From Vandiemenella viatica (Eukaryota > Arthropoda > Insecta > Orthoptera > Morabidae): a stretch of 64,000 bases of DNA. The DNA lies in the NCBI GenBank assembly GCA_031002005.1, contig CM061920.1, positions 45,982,610-46,046,609 on the forward strand. The letters are read 5' to 3'. The notes under the pieces were generated by a model, which saw only the letters and a program-made list of their open reading frames with translations, was not told the origin of the DNA and made no database searches. Each line of letters begins with the position of its first letter. Position 1 is the first letter of the stretch. A program made the translations under genes and the position numbers. Of this stretch, positions 46,708 through 58,524 are shown one piece after another.

Positions 46708-46985
46708 CTTTAGAGGTCTGGTTTCTCAGTGGTTAGGGCGTCCAACTGGAGATGGAAAAGTCCCCAGCTTGAATCCCAGTCTCGGCGAGGATTTTCAAAG
46801 GTCCTTAGCTCGACCGTCACCTCTGGCATAGGTTGTTGTGTGATGTGAATTACGCCAGAATGCTCACTTGGTTCTAATTCCGTGTTGAACGGTAGGATTA
46901 CTGGGTTGCGTTGAGAGGCTACGAAAGGGGCTGATTGCGTAGACGTAAAGAAGCTTTGTCACCATGTCAATACGACGATACAATT
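46708..46985 (+). repeat. tRNA-derived SINE, family S (copy 1)
   Basis: GGTCTGGTTTCTCAGTGGTTA (partial A-box) and CTTGAATCCCAGTCTC (B-box relic), then a body with GTGAATTACGCCAG and GGTAGGATT, shared with 59094-59395. Ends near CACCATGTCAATAC. Confidence 0.7.
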
Positions 46986-46999
46986 TATTTTAGAGCTAT

Positions 47000-48420
47000 T
47001 TTTATTAGTAATATTAATAATAAATGTTGCAATAAAATAACAAAAAATTATTTATTGAATTTTTAAAACAATAAAAATTATTCTGTTTGTTAGGAGTATT
47101 CTCAGTTTAATATATCCATATATACAATATTGAGGATTTGTCTATTTGGCTATTTTCATAGCCCTAGTTTTCTTACATTTGTTTGCAAGATTTGAATTTC
47201 GTTTACCCAGCATCTCTTAAAATTACTAACTTCATCTCATGAATAAAAATTAATATAGTTTTAATTAATGGAAGCTCAAAACATCAAAATATTAGCAATA
47301 CATTGATGAAATCGACTAAATATCAACAACAACAAAATACTAACATCCAAACAGTAAATAAATACTTAAGTGGCCCAAGAACGTTCATTTCCATTAAAAA
47401 AATTACTAAAAATCAATATTTTTATTTGCATTGAATATCTGGAAAAAAAACTTTAAAAAAAGATAACTTAATTTGCTCTTTGAATATTGATTATGTTTTG
47501 AAGATATATTGGTTCCATCAACAGAAATTTACATATTACAGTAGTAATTATAGTAGTAATTGATTCTTTTATCCATAATGATTAGTGGTAATGGTTTCTC
47601 TATCTGTGGAAACAGTTGAATTGCCTGTAGACCAGTTTACGATAGTTCATTCATTTCGATCCATTAATTCTGCGCTAAAATATAAATTTCAATGTTAAAG
47701 TTGTAATTGATTCTTTCTTCATAATTGGTTTCTCAATCTGCTAACAGAATTGAATGTTTACGAGCAAATTACCACTCCGCTTGTCTGCCACTCCACTATC
47801 TGAATAAAACATTTATAAATTTCAAAAAAAAATTTCGGTCAATCATGTTCTGTTAAATCATCCATGCTTATTATAAATCTTTGATACAATATCGGAACAA
47901 AGCAACACATGACATCACTAAAATGGCGCTCTTGAAATAATTAATAATGTTTCGTTCTGGCTCAGGCTGCATTTCAACCAAGTCACAAACTCGGCTAATA
48001 TTACCACTAGAAAATCAAAGCTTCTATCAGTTGCGCATTAATACATTAACTACGGGGCCTATTGCATGTTAGTGACATTATGAATGTCGAAATAAACTTG
48101 ACTCATTATTTCAGATCGCGATACTAAATGAACCCAAATAATGACGTTGGCAATGTGCCGCTCGTAAACACGCAGTAAATTAAATACCGAATTCATCTGA
48201 AACTACATTCATCCGCATGAAGTATGTCATCAGCATCAAGACAGTTATTGGAATAACATAATTAAAAAAATTATACTAAATTGCTTGTAACTTACAGTGT
48301 ACAACGGAAGTCCATAATTCTCTACAACTCTAAGACAACTTTCATTAATATTGGTGGTCAAGTTAACATCTCGATAAAGTTACTGTTACTGCTCGTGATT
48401 TAGTAAGGTGTATAATTGCA
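47000..48420. repeat. AT-rich intron with reverse copy of the 0.5 kb repeat
   Basis: 47960-48160, read on the minus strand, matches the units at 31.4 and 31.9 kb (GTTGAAATGCAGCCTG, AGAAGCTTTGATTTTCTAG). Two diverged copies of a roughly 150-base segment occur at 47540 and 47700 (TAATTGATTCTTT, TGGTTTCTCTATCTG/TGGTTTCTCAATCTG). Confidence 0.55.
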
Positions 48421-48424
48421 TTTT

Positions 48425-49308
48425 ATCTAGGTGTGGTTCTTGACCAGTCATTGACATATAAGGAGCATATCCATAAAATAGCGGCAAAAGTAAAAACTTG
48501 AAATAACATCCTTCACAAACTTTCAGGAACGGGTTAGGGAGCACATGCTGCAGCTCTCAGAACATCACCTTTTGTTCTGGTATATTCAACTTCGAATATT
48601 GCAGTCCAGTATGGTTAAACAGCAGTCACACAAAAAAGATAGACGTCCAACTAAATGACACAATGAGAACAATATCTGGAACTGTTAAATCTACACCTAC
48701 AGACTGGCTGCCTGTACTCTCTAACATCGCCCCACCAAGTCTCTGAAGACAAGCGGCATTAAAAAAGGAATGGCAGAAATGCTTAAGTTATCCACAACTT
48801 CCAATTCACCAGGACTGCACACACAAAGCTCCAAATAGACTAAAATCTAGATATTTAACATGGAAGTTTGGTCAAGAGTTGGTCCAAAATATTTTCAACA
48901 TAGGCGAAGCTTGGTGCGCTGAGTGGACAAATTGCAACCCCGACAAACAGGCGCTAATCCAAGACCCTACACGATAACCTCCTAGATTCAACATTACTAG
49001 GAAAACCTGGACAGCACTGAACCGAGTGAGAACAGGCCACGATTGATGCAACTACTGGTTGTACAAGTGGGGAATGACAGAGAATCCTTCTTGTGACTGC
49101 GGTAACTATGAGCAAACCATTCACCACATCGCCATGGAATGCCCTCTCAGGAGATTCAGTGGTACAATGAATCAGATTCATGAAGCAACAACAGAAGCAA
49201 TTGAATGGCTGCAATCAGTAGACATCAGTCTGTAGTATTAGTTATATTTATTGTAAGTTAATGTAGTTACTGTTTTTGTATTTCTTCTGCCATACGAAAT
49301 AAATAAAT
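48425..49308 (+). pseudogene. jockey-like non-LTR element, 3' end
   Basis: Starts within the RT thumb (YLGVVLDQSLTYKEHI) and continues with FEYCSPVWLN, MRTISGTVKSTPTDWLPVL and PPSL. It ends with the cysteine-rich C-terminus CDCGNYEQTIHHIAMECPLR and a stop at 49233. A short 3' UTR terminates in an AAATAAATAAATAAA tail. Several stops interrupt the first half. The C-x-C...H-x3-C block is typical of jockey-related insect elements. Confidence 0.8.
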
Positions 49309-49944
49309 AAAGATAGATCGATAAGGAATATCGTTGGAGATTCAGTCGGGTATTGTCTACGGAAGAGTATGGACGGTGGGACCGGAGAGCAGCTGCGTGT
49401 GTATATGTCATGTGGACGGTGTACTAGTACGTAATCGGCAGAATATGATGTGAACAGTTTGGAGTACTTTTGTAGACTGTGTATATGGCACGGAGTGATA
49501 TGGTGTGCTATAAACATTGTTTGGTGAACTGCGATGGAGTTGTTGCACAACGATGGTTGAATAATTAATAACTGTAGTTGTACTCGCTAATTCAAAAACT
49601 TATTTATCCTCGAAACTGCATTCTTTGGTGACGAAGTCTGATTTTTCTTCTGTTTGGTGGCTTGCTTTGGTTTGTGGAACATTCTGAAGAGTAAATCTTA
49701 GTGAACTGTGGAAACTAGTTCATGAGTGTGATTCTGCAATAGCTTCCCACATGTTCCACTGAATGTTATTCAATTAATGTATTTAAACAAAAGCTAACCC
49801 AGACTGGCGACCACACGGCAATCGAATCTTATAATTAGAAAAAACGAGTGCTAACACGAAGCTTTGAACATTGTGTAAAGCACCATAGCTGTACAATTGC
49901 AGCAGCGAACATTAATTAACCACATATATAATTAATAGGTTACA
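49309..49944 (+). mobile_element. Diverged LTR related to the 24.4 kb element
   Basis: Colinear with the LTRs at 24387 and 29962 over their 3' halves: TTGGTGACGAAG, TGGTGGCTTGC, AGACTGGCGACCACACGGCA and AGCTGTACAATTGC, ending GGTTACA. The first half is less similar, with the same motifs in order (TATAAACATTGTTT). It is followed by AACT, the same four bases that flank the full element, but the left boundary is not resolved because the jockey-like tail abuts it. Confidence 0.65.
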
Positions 49945-50737
49945 AACTTACATACAATATGAGTCATAACCATAATGAAAACAATCATTTGTTACAAAGA
50001 CAAATAAAGAGAATGAAAATAAACATTAATTTTAACAACTGAGTTTTGCAAAAGGTCGTAATTAATATAATTAATTATTTTGTTCACATTCTTGAATGGA
50101 GTAGGAGTAGGAGTAAATATATCTTTATTTTCTGCAAACTGTTTTAAATGCCTGGGAAGTTAATTAAACAAATGTATCCCAGAATAATTAACTCTTCTTT
50201 GTACTAATTACCTAGATGTTTGTGTTTTGTGCAAGTTATTTCTGTTTCTTGTATTCAAATTTTGTACCTGTGAATAAGATGTAAACAGGTTATAATGTTT
50301 GATGACAAAGCACATGAGAGAATATATATATACTGAGAAGTCATTGTAAGAATATTGAGTTTTTTAAAAAGTTCTCTGCAAGAAGTTGTTGGTTTTACCC
50401 TATACAGCATCCTAATAGCTCTTTTCTGTACTATGAAAACTTTTGTACTTTGTGCGGAGTTTCCCCAAAACATTATGCCATATGACATAACTGTATGGTA
50501 ATGTGAGGAGTACACCTGTTACGTCAATTCTAGATCTGCTGTTTTAGAAAGAGTTCATATTGCAAAGATGGCACTACCTAACTTCTTCAGTAGTGGAGTG
50601 ATATGTTCGTACCAACAGAGTTTCTCATCTATTTTAATTTCAAGGAATTTTATACTCTTTGTTTCGGAGATTGTGTTATTTTTATAGCTTACTTGTAAAT
50701 ATGGCTGTGCATAATTTTTTGTTTTAAACCTAATATA

Positions 50738-51158
50738 GTATAGAGTGAAATCTTCACGGGTATCCGGCTGGATAGAGTCATAGAATGACGATGTTTCAAC
50801 AACCTGCTGGGTTGTCTGCATCAGGTCTATTTAAGATGATTACTTCTCGAAATTACCAACAGACTGGCTTAGTTGCCGCCGAAAATTCTGTTATGGCTCC
50901 ATACGCATTCCACAACATTGATACCCTCATTTCCAGCATGCTGATTGGGCATCCTGGCAACCTTTAATATACGATCTTAGAATTTCCGGCAGCAGTTAAG
51001 TTAGTCTTTTGGTGATTTCGAGAAGTAATTATCTTAAATAGACCTGATGAAGACAACCGAGCAGGTTGTTGGAACGTCGTCATTCTATGACTCTATGCGG
51101 CTGGACACCCGTGAAGATTTCACTGAATTAATACGTCGGCAAAGTCTCCATTTACATA
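50738..51158. mobile_element. Foldback element inside CR1-like copy 2
   Basis: Inverted arms of about 108 bases (50748-50856 and 51012-51122), pairing GTGAAATCTTCACGGGTATC with its complement. CTAATATA is duplicated on both sides (50730-50737 and 51159-51166), while copy 1 has it once (near 8535). The motif CCTGATGAAGACAACC near 51040 is reminiscent of the ends of Penelope-like elements (from memory). No coding sequence. Confidence 0.75.
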
Positions 51159-51793
51159 CTAATATAATGTTTTTTTCAAGATTTAATTATAATGAATTTG
51201 CCTTAAACCAATTTGCTGCTTCACTAAGTACTTCATTTACATTAAATTCTAGATTGCTGTTTGGTGTTTTTCTCACATTCAGGTTAGTGTCCTCTGCAAA
51301 TAAAACATTCTTAACTTTCTCAGATAAGTTTCCAGGAAGGTCATTGATGTGTAACAAAAAAGAGAAGGGATCCTAGGACAGAGCTTTGAGGAATACCATG
51401 TTTTACTTTCTCGCAGTCTGCTGAGGCATCTTTACTTATTTTAGAATCAAAAATGGAAAATTATGGCATTTGACTTTCCATGTATGATTTAAACCATTTA
51501 CCTGCAGTTCCAAACATACCATAGTATTCCATTTTCTTCAAAAGTAATTCATGATTTGCACAGTCAAATGCTTTTGCAAGATCACAAAATATTCCTACAG
51601 GGCTCATTTTTTTATTCAGTTCCTCAAATGTGTTATTTAAAATGAATATATAGCCATTTCTTTGTATGATTCTTTTTGAAAACCAAATTGTGAATTAGTG
51701 AGGATATTATATTGTGTAACATCTTTTATTACTCTATGATATATGACTTTTTCAAAAATCTTTGAGAATTCGGAAAGTAATAAAGAGGGATGA

Positions 51794-53039
51794 TACGAGG
51801 CATGTTTTTTAAGTAAGTACCGTTTTGAAATTAAAAAAAGACGTGCAAATATATATCAATAATTTTATTTTTTTCATGAAAGCCTGTACCTTACTCTACT
51901 TTTCTACATAATTCCCTTCAATATTGAGGCACTTGTCATAACGTAGTACCAGTTTTTGAAAACGCTCCTCATAGAAGTCTGCCGCCTGACTTGTTAACCA
52001 TTGCATCACAACTGTTTTGACTTTGTTATCGTCTTCAAGACGCTGACCACCCAGGTGTTTCTTCAAGTGCAGGAACAGATGGTAGCCAGTTCAGGGCTGT
52101 ACAGAGGATGATTGAGAGTTTCCCATCGAAAAGATGTGATGAGATCTTTGGTCTGATTAGCCACATGTGGACGGGCATTGTCATGCAACAAAACGATGCC
52201 CTTGCTCAACTTGCCACGTCTTTTGTTATGGATTGAACGGCGCAGATTGTTCAATGTCTCGCAATAAACTGCTGCATTGTTTGTCTCATTACGAGGCAGA
52301 AACTCTACAAGCAATACTCCTTTTCTGTCACAAAAAACTGTGCACATGATTTTCTGGGCAGAAATCGTTTGCTTGAACTTCACTTTTTTTGAGTGAATCT
52401 GAATGCCGCCATTCCATGGACTGTTGCTTTGATTGAGGTGTGACGTAGGCCACCCATGTCTCATCGCCCGTTACAATTTGGCTTAAGAAATCATCACCAT
52501 CGTTGTGGTACTGCTCAAGGAAAGTCAATGCACTGCCTAAACGTTTGGTTTTGTGCACATCCGTTAACATTCTCAGTACCCAACGTGAGCACAATTTTCG
52601 GTGATTCAAGCGCTCGGTCACAATGCCATACAAAACACTATGAGAAACATTAGGAAAGTCATCACACAAGGAGAAATCGTAAAGCGTCTGTTTTCTCTAA
52701 CCTTATTGTCCACTTTCTGCACCAAACTTTCATTAATGGCCGAAGGACGCCCAGTCCGTTGTACATCATGCACATTTGTGTGGCCATCTTTAAATGCTCT
52801 CACCCACTTTCCCACCATTCCATCACTCATAATGTTTTGTCCGTAAACTGCACAGATCTCATGATGAATATCGATCGGTTTTAGGCCTTTAGCACAAAGA
52901 AATCTTATAACAGCTCGTACTTCATGTCAGTGTGTACACAAAGAGATGCAGGTACCCAGTGCGCATGCGCGGAACGCCGACCGTAGTGCTGCAACCACGG
53001 TGTGACAAAACAGTACTTACTTAAAAAATATGCCTCGTA
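51794..53039 (-). mobile_element. mariner element inside CR1-like copy 2
   Basis: TA-flanked, with inverted ends CGAGGCATGTTTTTTAAGTA and TACTTAAAAAATATGCCTCG-like. The transposase is on the minus strand in three frames. The DNA-binding part (52618-52830) has GKWVRAFKDGHTNVHDVQRT. The linker and first catalytic part (52328-52669) has QIVTGDETWVAYVTPQSKQQ. The third part (52063-52464) has CDRKGVLLVEFLPRNE and LLHDNARPHVANQTKDLITS. Both D of the first two triad positions are present, but frameshifts separate the parts and the third block is damaged. Confidence 0.9.
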
Positions 53040-54408
53040 CTTATGTACACATGTTGCTTCTCCTGTTTTAAACAACAGTTTTACAACTTCATATTTTAGT
53101 CTATTTGGAAACACACCTTCCATTAAGGATTCATTACAAATGTGGGCAAGTACATGATTGATACAATCTGAACATATTTTCAGTAATTTACTTGAAACAT
53201 TGTCATAGCTGAAAGAATTTTTAGGTTTTAATTGTTTTGTTTAAATTGTTTGAGACTGTTACTGGTGGCAATTGCATCTCCACATGTCTATATGGGAAAG
53301 AAGTCTGAAGAAACCTTAGGGCACTCCTACTTCACTATGAACAGATCCATTTTGGTCTGTTTTTATGTCTTTAGAGTGATTTACAGTTTTTCCTGTTTCA
53401 GTTTTTATTATATTCCATATAGTTTTCATCTTATTGCCTGAATTCTCTATTTTCTATGAAATATACCTGTTCTTTGCCTTTCTTATTACATTTCTTAGTA
53501 TTTAGTATTTCTTTGTATTTAGAATAAAGTTTATAATGAGCTTTCGATGTATAGTTATCTGATTCTCTTATTTTTAGTAAAGGGCCCTTCTTGTTTTACT
53601 AGATACTCTAATACCCTTTGTTATCCATCCTCTAACCAATTTACTGTTTGGAGAACACATCCTCTCTTTTTTTTTTTTTTTTAAAATAAGCTTTCTTTTG
53701 AAAAGTGTTAGAAATATATTAAGAAACGAATCAAATTTTGCATTAACACCTTGTGCAGTGTACACTTCTGACCAGTGTTCAATATTTAAGGAATCTATGA
53801 AATGTTTTATATTGTTTTCATTAATATTTCTTCTATATACCCAACTTTTCTTTATCTGTTTAACAGTTTTTCTGGATTTCTCGCCTCTCATTGCTGTGAT
53901 TAAAGAAGACAACATTAAAATCTCCATACAAAACTATTTGTTTGTTATTTGTGAAACATAATAGCAAAGACTAAACCTGAGATAAAAATAGTCTAAAATT
54001 TCTTGAGGGGGCTCTGTAAATTGCTGTTAGTATGAGCTTTTCCTTACCATATTCCAGTTTTGTAACACAGCATTCAAAGTGTTGTTCTATACAATACTTA
54101 CTTACACCTGCACTGTTGTACTGAATATTATTTTTAACAAAAATGACAACTCCCCCTTTCTCCACTTTACATCTACAGAAATGAGAGCTTAGTTTATAAA
54201 TTGGAATGGACAGCTGAGATATTCCTGTGTCAGACAAATGATGTTCAGATATGCACAAAACCTCTACATTAAAATTTCTGGAATTTTTTATCTCTTCTAG
54301 ACATAAGGTAATGTCATCAATTTTACTAAATATTCCTCTTATATTTTGAAGGAGAATAGCGGTGTGAACATTTTGATTCAAAGACTTTGAATTGTTTACC
54401 TTATTAGT

Positions 54409-56620
54409 ACATGCCAGAATTATTCACCGACATTTCAATGACCACAGGAATAAGCGATCACAAAGCGGTAATTGCGACTATCAAATTAATGAACAAGCGA
54501 AAAAGGAAAAAAGGGCGGATTGTATACAGATTCAGTAAGGCCTCAAAGGAGTGTTTTAGAACCTACCTGAGGAATAATTACCATAACTTCAAGTCAACAA
54601 AGGACACCGTTCAAGAAATGTGGCATCGTTTTATACATATAGTCAGGAAAGGCATGGAAATACATATACCAAAGCGGACAATAAAGGGGGAGAATGATCC
54701 ACCGTGGTACACATGCGAAGTCAAAAGAATACTCAAAAAACAAAGGAAAATACACGCACACTCAAGAAGGAAGGGGTGTTGCAGCGATTTAGAAACCTTA
54801 GCTGAGTTAAGAGGACGTATTAAGAATGTAATGCACGAGGCCTTTTAACGATTTTCACTCCAACTCTCTCTCTAAGAGTCTCACAGAAAACCCAAAGAAA
54901 TTTTGGTCGTATGTACGAAAAGTTAATTGTACCAACAGCAATATTCCAGCACTAATTCGTGAAGGTTCCGAGGTTAATGAAAGCCGCGATAAAGCTAACG
55001 TACTAAATACCGTATTCAAAAATTCATTTACAAATGAACATAAGGATAGTATTCCCGTTTTCCCACGCCGTGGCGAGTCGGTGATGGAATCATTACGAAT
55101 AGATACTGCAGGTATCATTAAACAATTAGAGCTCCTGAAGTGGGGGAAAGCACCGGGCCCGGATGGAATTCCAGTAAGGGTATTTTCAGAGTACGCGGCG
55201 GAAATCGGGCCATTTCTGTCTGATATATTCAGTAAATCATTAGAAGAGCGAAAAGTACCTTCAGACTGGAAAATCGCGCAAGTAACTCCGATTTTCAAAA
55301 AAGGTGATCGAAGTGATCCTGGGAACTATCGTCCCATATCTATAACATCTGTTTGTAGTAGAGTTATGGAGCATATTATATGCTCGAACATTATGAATTT
55401 TCTAGATGATAATAATTTGCTTACAACAAATCAACACGGATTTCGGAAGAAAAGATCATGTGAAACACAGCTGACCATATTTACACACGATGTAATGAAA
55501 GTTATGAATGCAAGTTCACAAGTAGATGCAATTTTTTTAGATTTCCAGAAAGCCTTTGACTCTGTGCCACACAACCGCCTTTTAGCGAAGCTTCGAGCGT
55601 ACGGTATATCGGATCAGCTTTGTGAATGGATAAAGGATTTTCTAACTGGTCGGTCGCAGTATGTTGTCGTTGAAGGAGAAAGTTCTTCTTATCTAGATGT
55701 TACATCGGGTGTACCTCAAGGAAGTGTAATAGGACCACTTCTTTTCTTAATTTTTAGAAACGATCTCGGAGACAAAGTGAAAAGCCTTTTTAGATTGTTT
55801 GCTGATGATGCGGTTATTTATAGGGAAGTAAGAAATTTGGCCGATTGCTTAGAAATTCAGCGCGATCTGGATGTTATTTTGGCTTGGAGCGCTGAGTGGC
55901 AGCTTACTCTAAATTGTAAAAAGTGCAAGACAATGAGCATAACTAACAAAAAGAATCCGATTGTTCAGAAATACGAGGTAAACAGTTCAGTTATTGATAT
56001 GGTCGATTCTATGAAATATTTGGGAGTAACAGTACAAAGGAACATGAAATGGGACATACACATTAATTCGTTAGTAGGTAGAGCAAATTCTAGGCTGCGA
56101 TTCATAGGTCGAATCTTGAAAAATTTTAATGAACAAACAAAGGAGATAGCGTACAAATCTCTTGTGCGTCGACATTTGGATTATTGTTGTTCCATTTGTG
56201 ACCCGTTTCGTAAGGGATTGATCGAAAGTATAGAGAAAGTACAGAGAAGAGCCGCTCGATTCGTGACCGCTTGCTACAGTCCTTATGAAAGCGTCACCGA
56301 ACTGATTAGTAGATTAGGTTGGGAGTCTCTGAGATAGATAGACGACACACGTTTCATTTAATTTATTGGAAAACATGCGTACTCCCACTTTCACTTTTGA
56401 GCGTAGTGAAATACTTCTTCCACCAACCTATTTGAGTCGGAAGGACAAGAAAGATAAAATTAGAGAAATAAGGTGCCTGACTGATTCCTATATGAATTCT
56501 TTTTTCCCCTCGTACCATTAGGGATTGTAATGCACAGCAAAGAGATTAGCTTTGGTGCTGAGCACCCTCTGCCACCCACAATTTTGTGAATTACAGAGTA
56601 TATATGTAGATGTAGACCTA
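54409..56620 (+). mobile_element. CR1/L2-like non-LTR element, nearly intact RT, 5' truncated
   Basis: Inserted between GTACAT and ACCGGT of CR1-like copy 2 (compare 11930-11945 in copy 1). Begins inside the endonuclease and ends in an ATATGTAGATGTAGA simple tail. The best-preserved coding sequence in the window after the Gag gene. Confidence 0.85.
54411..56337 (+). pseudogene. Endonuclease C-terminus and reverse transcriptase, one main frameshift
   Basis: Piece one (54411-54848) holds the endonuclease SDH motif (TTGISDHKAV) and the linker. One extra T in the TTTTAAC run at about 54844-54847 creates a stop; the same protein resumes in the next frame from 54852. The RT (to 56337) has all usual blocks: WGKAPGPDGIPVRVF, SDWKIAQVTPIFKKGD, NYRPISITSV, QHGFRKKRSCETQL, AIFLDFQKAFDSVPHN, SGVPQGSVIGPLLFLI, RLFADDAVIY, MKYLGVTVQRNMKW and RAARFVTACY. 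A stop at 56335 precedes the degraded C-terminal LTDSYMNSFFPS block (about 56480). Confidence 0.85.
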
Positions 56621-56768
56621 CTGGTATGTCAGGTGGAATTTCTAATTTCAATAAGTTTTGATCAGTAGAGACGTTAATTTCTTTTAGACATCTATTTTAT
56701 TTACCCTAAAAAAAAAGGCCGCGACTTAATGCCACTTATAACAAGAATACCTCTTTCACTCACCTATA
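56621..56768 (-). mobile_element. CR1-like copy 2, 5' remainder
   Basis: GGTATGTCAGGTGGAATTTC to CTCTTTCACTCACCT corresponds to 11938-12095 of copy 1, completing copy 2 on the far side of the CR1/L2-like insertion. 5' truncated here. Confidence 0.8.
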
Positions 56769-56992
56769 ACAGGACACCACTTATTATTACCAGGTATTAA
56801 AGTAAACTTGAGTTATCTCCTGTAATGAATATGAGTATGAAAAGTAGCTGATAGATAGGTTGTACTATGAAAAAATTTAAATTAATTTTTAGTATGATAC
56901 AATGTAGCTTAATGTGTGTTTGCACATATGTCTCGTTTAGAAATTGTTCTTTCTTACCTGCTTTTCGTACATAAAACTTGGTTATCTTCCAG

Positions 56993-57130
56993 GCTCACCT
57001 TGAGGCAGCTGGAACAGAGGGCTACAATGGAGATTTAGCTGAGGCTGACCAGTCATGTCGTGAAGAGTGTGTTGATTCACAGTCACATGCCCACAGCGAC
57101 CTGCCTGCAACTCAGGAGGTTGAAAATGAG
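56993..57130 (+). CDS. Host gene, internal exon e (46 codons)
   Basis: Acceptor GGTTATCTTCCAG; the donor GTGATT is weaker than the others. Reads AHLEAAGTEGYNGDLAEADQ and then SCREECVDSQSHAHSDLPAT, ending EVENE, phase 0 throughout. Acidic and polar, probably disordered. Follows exon d across an 11.4 kb intron holding seven elements. Confidence 0.65.
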
Positions 57131-57441
57131 GTGATTTCATTCAGTATTCACAATTGAGGGTCTGATTAAATATATATTTTCAAGTAGAGTTAAATGCTTT
57201 TTGGGGCAACTGGTTCATAACATGCTCATTTGTATTTTTATGGATATTGTTATAGCGACTAAACCATGAAATTTTGGAGCTGCCTTTGATTTTATAGTCA
57301 TGTTCTAAAGAAATTTGAGAATTTCATCTGGCAGAATATCTGTGAAGCATTTTATGGATGGTACTTCTCTGTCGCATTAATCTCTTTCTAAAAGTGAAAG
57401 ACATTATTGCTACATCAATACATTCCTAATAATTATTCTAG

Positions 57442-57492
57442 GTTACTGGTGCCCAAGGTCAATGTGCCCTAAAACACCAACAGCAACAGTAG
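57442..57492 (+). CDS. Possible terminal exon f
   Basis: Acceptor TAATTATTCTAG, phase 0, reads VTGAQGQCALKHQQQQ and stops at TAG. The frame and acceptor fit exon e, but 16 codons is little evidence; the true terminal exon might be elsewhere or outside the window. Confidence 0.3.
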   Translation, partial: VTGAQGQCALKHQQQQ

Positions 57493-57892
57493 TTATTTAT
57501 CAAAAGAAGCTTTAGTTTGAACCTTATAATCTGAATCCTCTTAATGTAAATTTCTGTCTTAGCAGCATTGATTTTGTAATGGTTTCAAATTACTTCAAAT
57601 TTGATGGGGCTGATTAACAAATATTAATAAGGAAAGAGAGAGGATCCAGTTTTACCGTGTGTGATAGCAGTACAGCACAGGAACAGATAAAACACTAAAA
57701 CACAACAACTGCACAAGGTGTGTGTTGAGAGTATCTGAATGACAGTTAATAAGGGAAAATGTAGAAAAGATTGTGAGGGGAGGAAAAAATTGAAAGTAAC
57801 AGACTAAAATCAATTGTGGAGTAAAAATAAGTGCACAGAAAAAATGAAATGGATCAAAATTGAAAGCAATAAAATCATAACAAATCATCATC

Positions 57893-58040
57893 ATCATCAT
57901 CATCATTAGATGTTTCCGCTTTTGCGGGTCATCCTGCACATCTTCTTCAAAGTCTGGCGGTCTGTCCAAGGTTTTTCCTCCATCACTTTCCTCCAAATGA
58001 CTCCCTTAGCCTCTACAGCTTTCTTCACTTGGTCCATCAA
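57893..58040 (-). pseudogene. RTE-like non-LTR 3' end with (ATG)n tail
   Basis: On the minus strand: DQVKKAVEAKGVIWRKVMEE, then a frame change, TDRQTLKKMCRMTRKSG-like text, and an (ATGATG)n run at 57893-57905. This ending is common in insect RTE/R-type element tails (from memory). Confidence 0.55.
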
Positions 58041-58266
58041 AATCATAACAAATAATAATTATAATTAATGCTGGTTCCTGCAGATGGGAAAAGGAAATAT
58101 TGTGTAAGTTGTGAGGTGAGGGAATGGAAGAAAGGAGTGAAGAATTACTATCTGAGATCGGAATCAGGTGTGTGCCTAGTACCCTGTATGTTCAGGTATG
58201 CCAGTTCTAAGTTCAGAAAAGATGGTGATAAATCAAACTGTTAAACGAAAAGAGAAGTTATTGTTG

Positions 58267-58524
58267 TTGCAGCAGAATGGTCAGGAATTTGTGATGAATA
58301 GTATTTGCCCGAGTCTGTTCATCCTAATTAACAATTGACTGGTTGTTAGAATTGAGGCATTTCAATGCAAATAAGTTGGTAAATGTTATGGTAAGTTGCA
58401 GCAGAATGGTCAGGAATTTGTGATGAATAGTATTTGCCCGAGTCTGTTTATCCTAATTAACAATTGACTGGTTGTTAGAATTGAGGCATTTCAATGCAAA
58501 TAAGTTGGTAAATGTTATGGTAAG
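58267..58524 (+). repeat. Recent 129-bp tandem duplication
   Basis: Units 58267-58395 and 58396-58524 both start TTGCAGCAGAATGG and are almost identical (a C/T difference at GTCTGTTCATCC/GTCTGTTTATCC). There is no recognised coding content. Confidence 0.85.

Larger units (their letters stand above)
49951..54408 (-). mobile_element. CR1-like non-LTR retrotransposon, copy 2
   Basis: Second copy of the element at 7908-13483, colinear through its tail, RT (for example 50255-50515 and 50555-50720) and endonuclease (53971-54381). It is interrupted by a foldback (50738-51158), a mariner (51794-53039) and a CR1/L2-like element (54409-56620). The linker has suffered large deletions relative to copy 1 (around 53335 and 53890). 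Coding capacity is destroyed throughout. It resumes at 56621-56768. Confidence 0.85.

Noticed and set aside
46708..46800. Genuine tRNA gene
   Set aside because: Only box-like similarity; no acceptor or anticodon stem can be paired, and the body is repeated as a SINE.
54855..55298. 147-codon minus-strand frame
   Set aside because: Antisense shadow of the CR1/L2-like RT.
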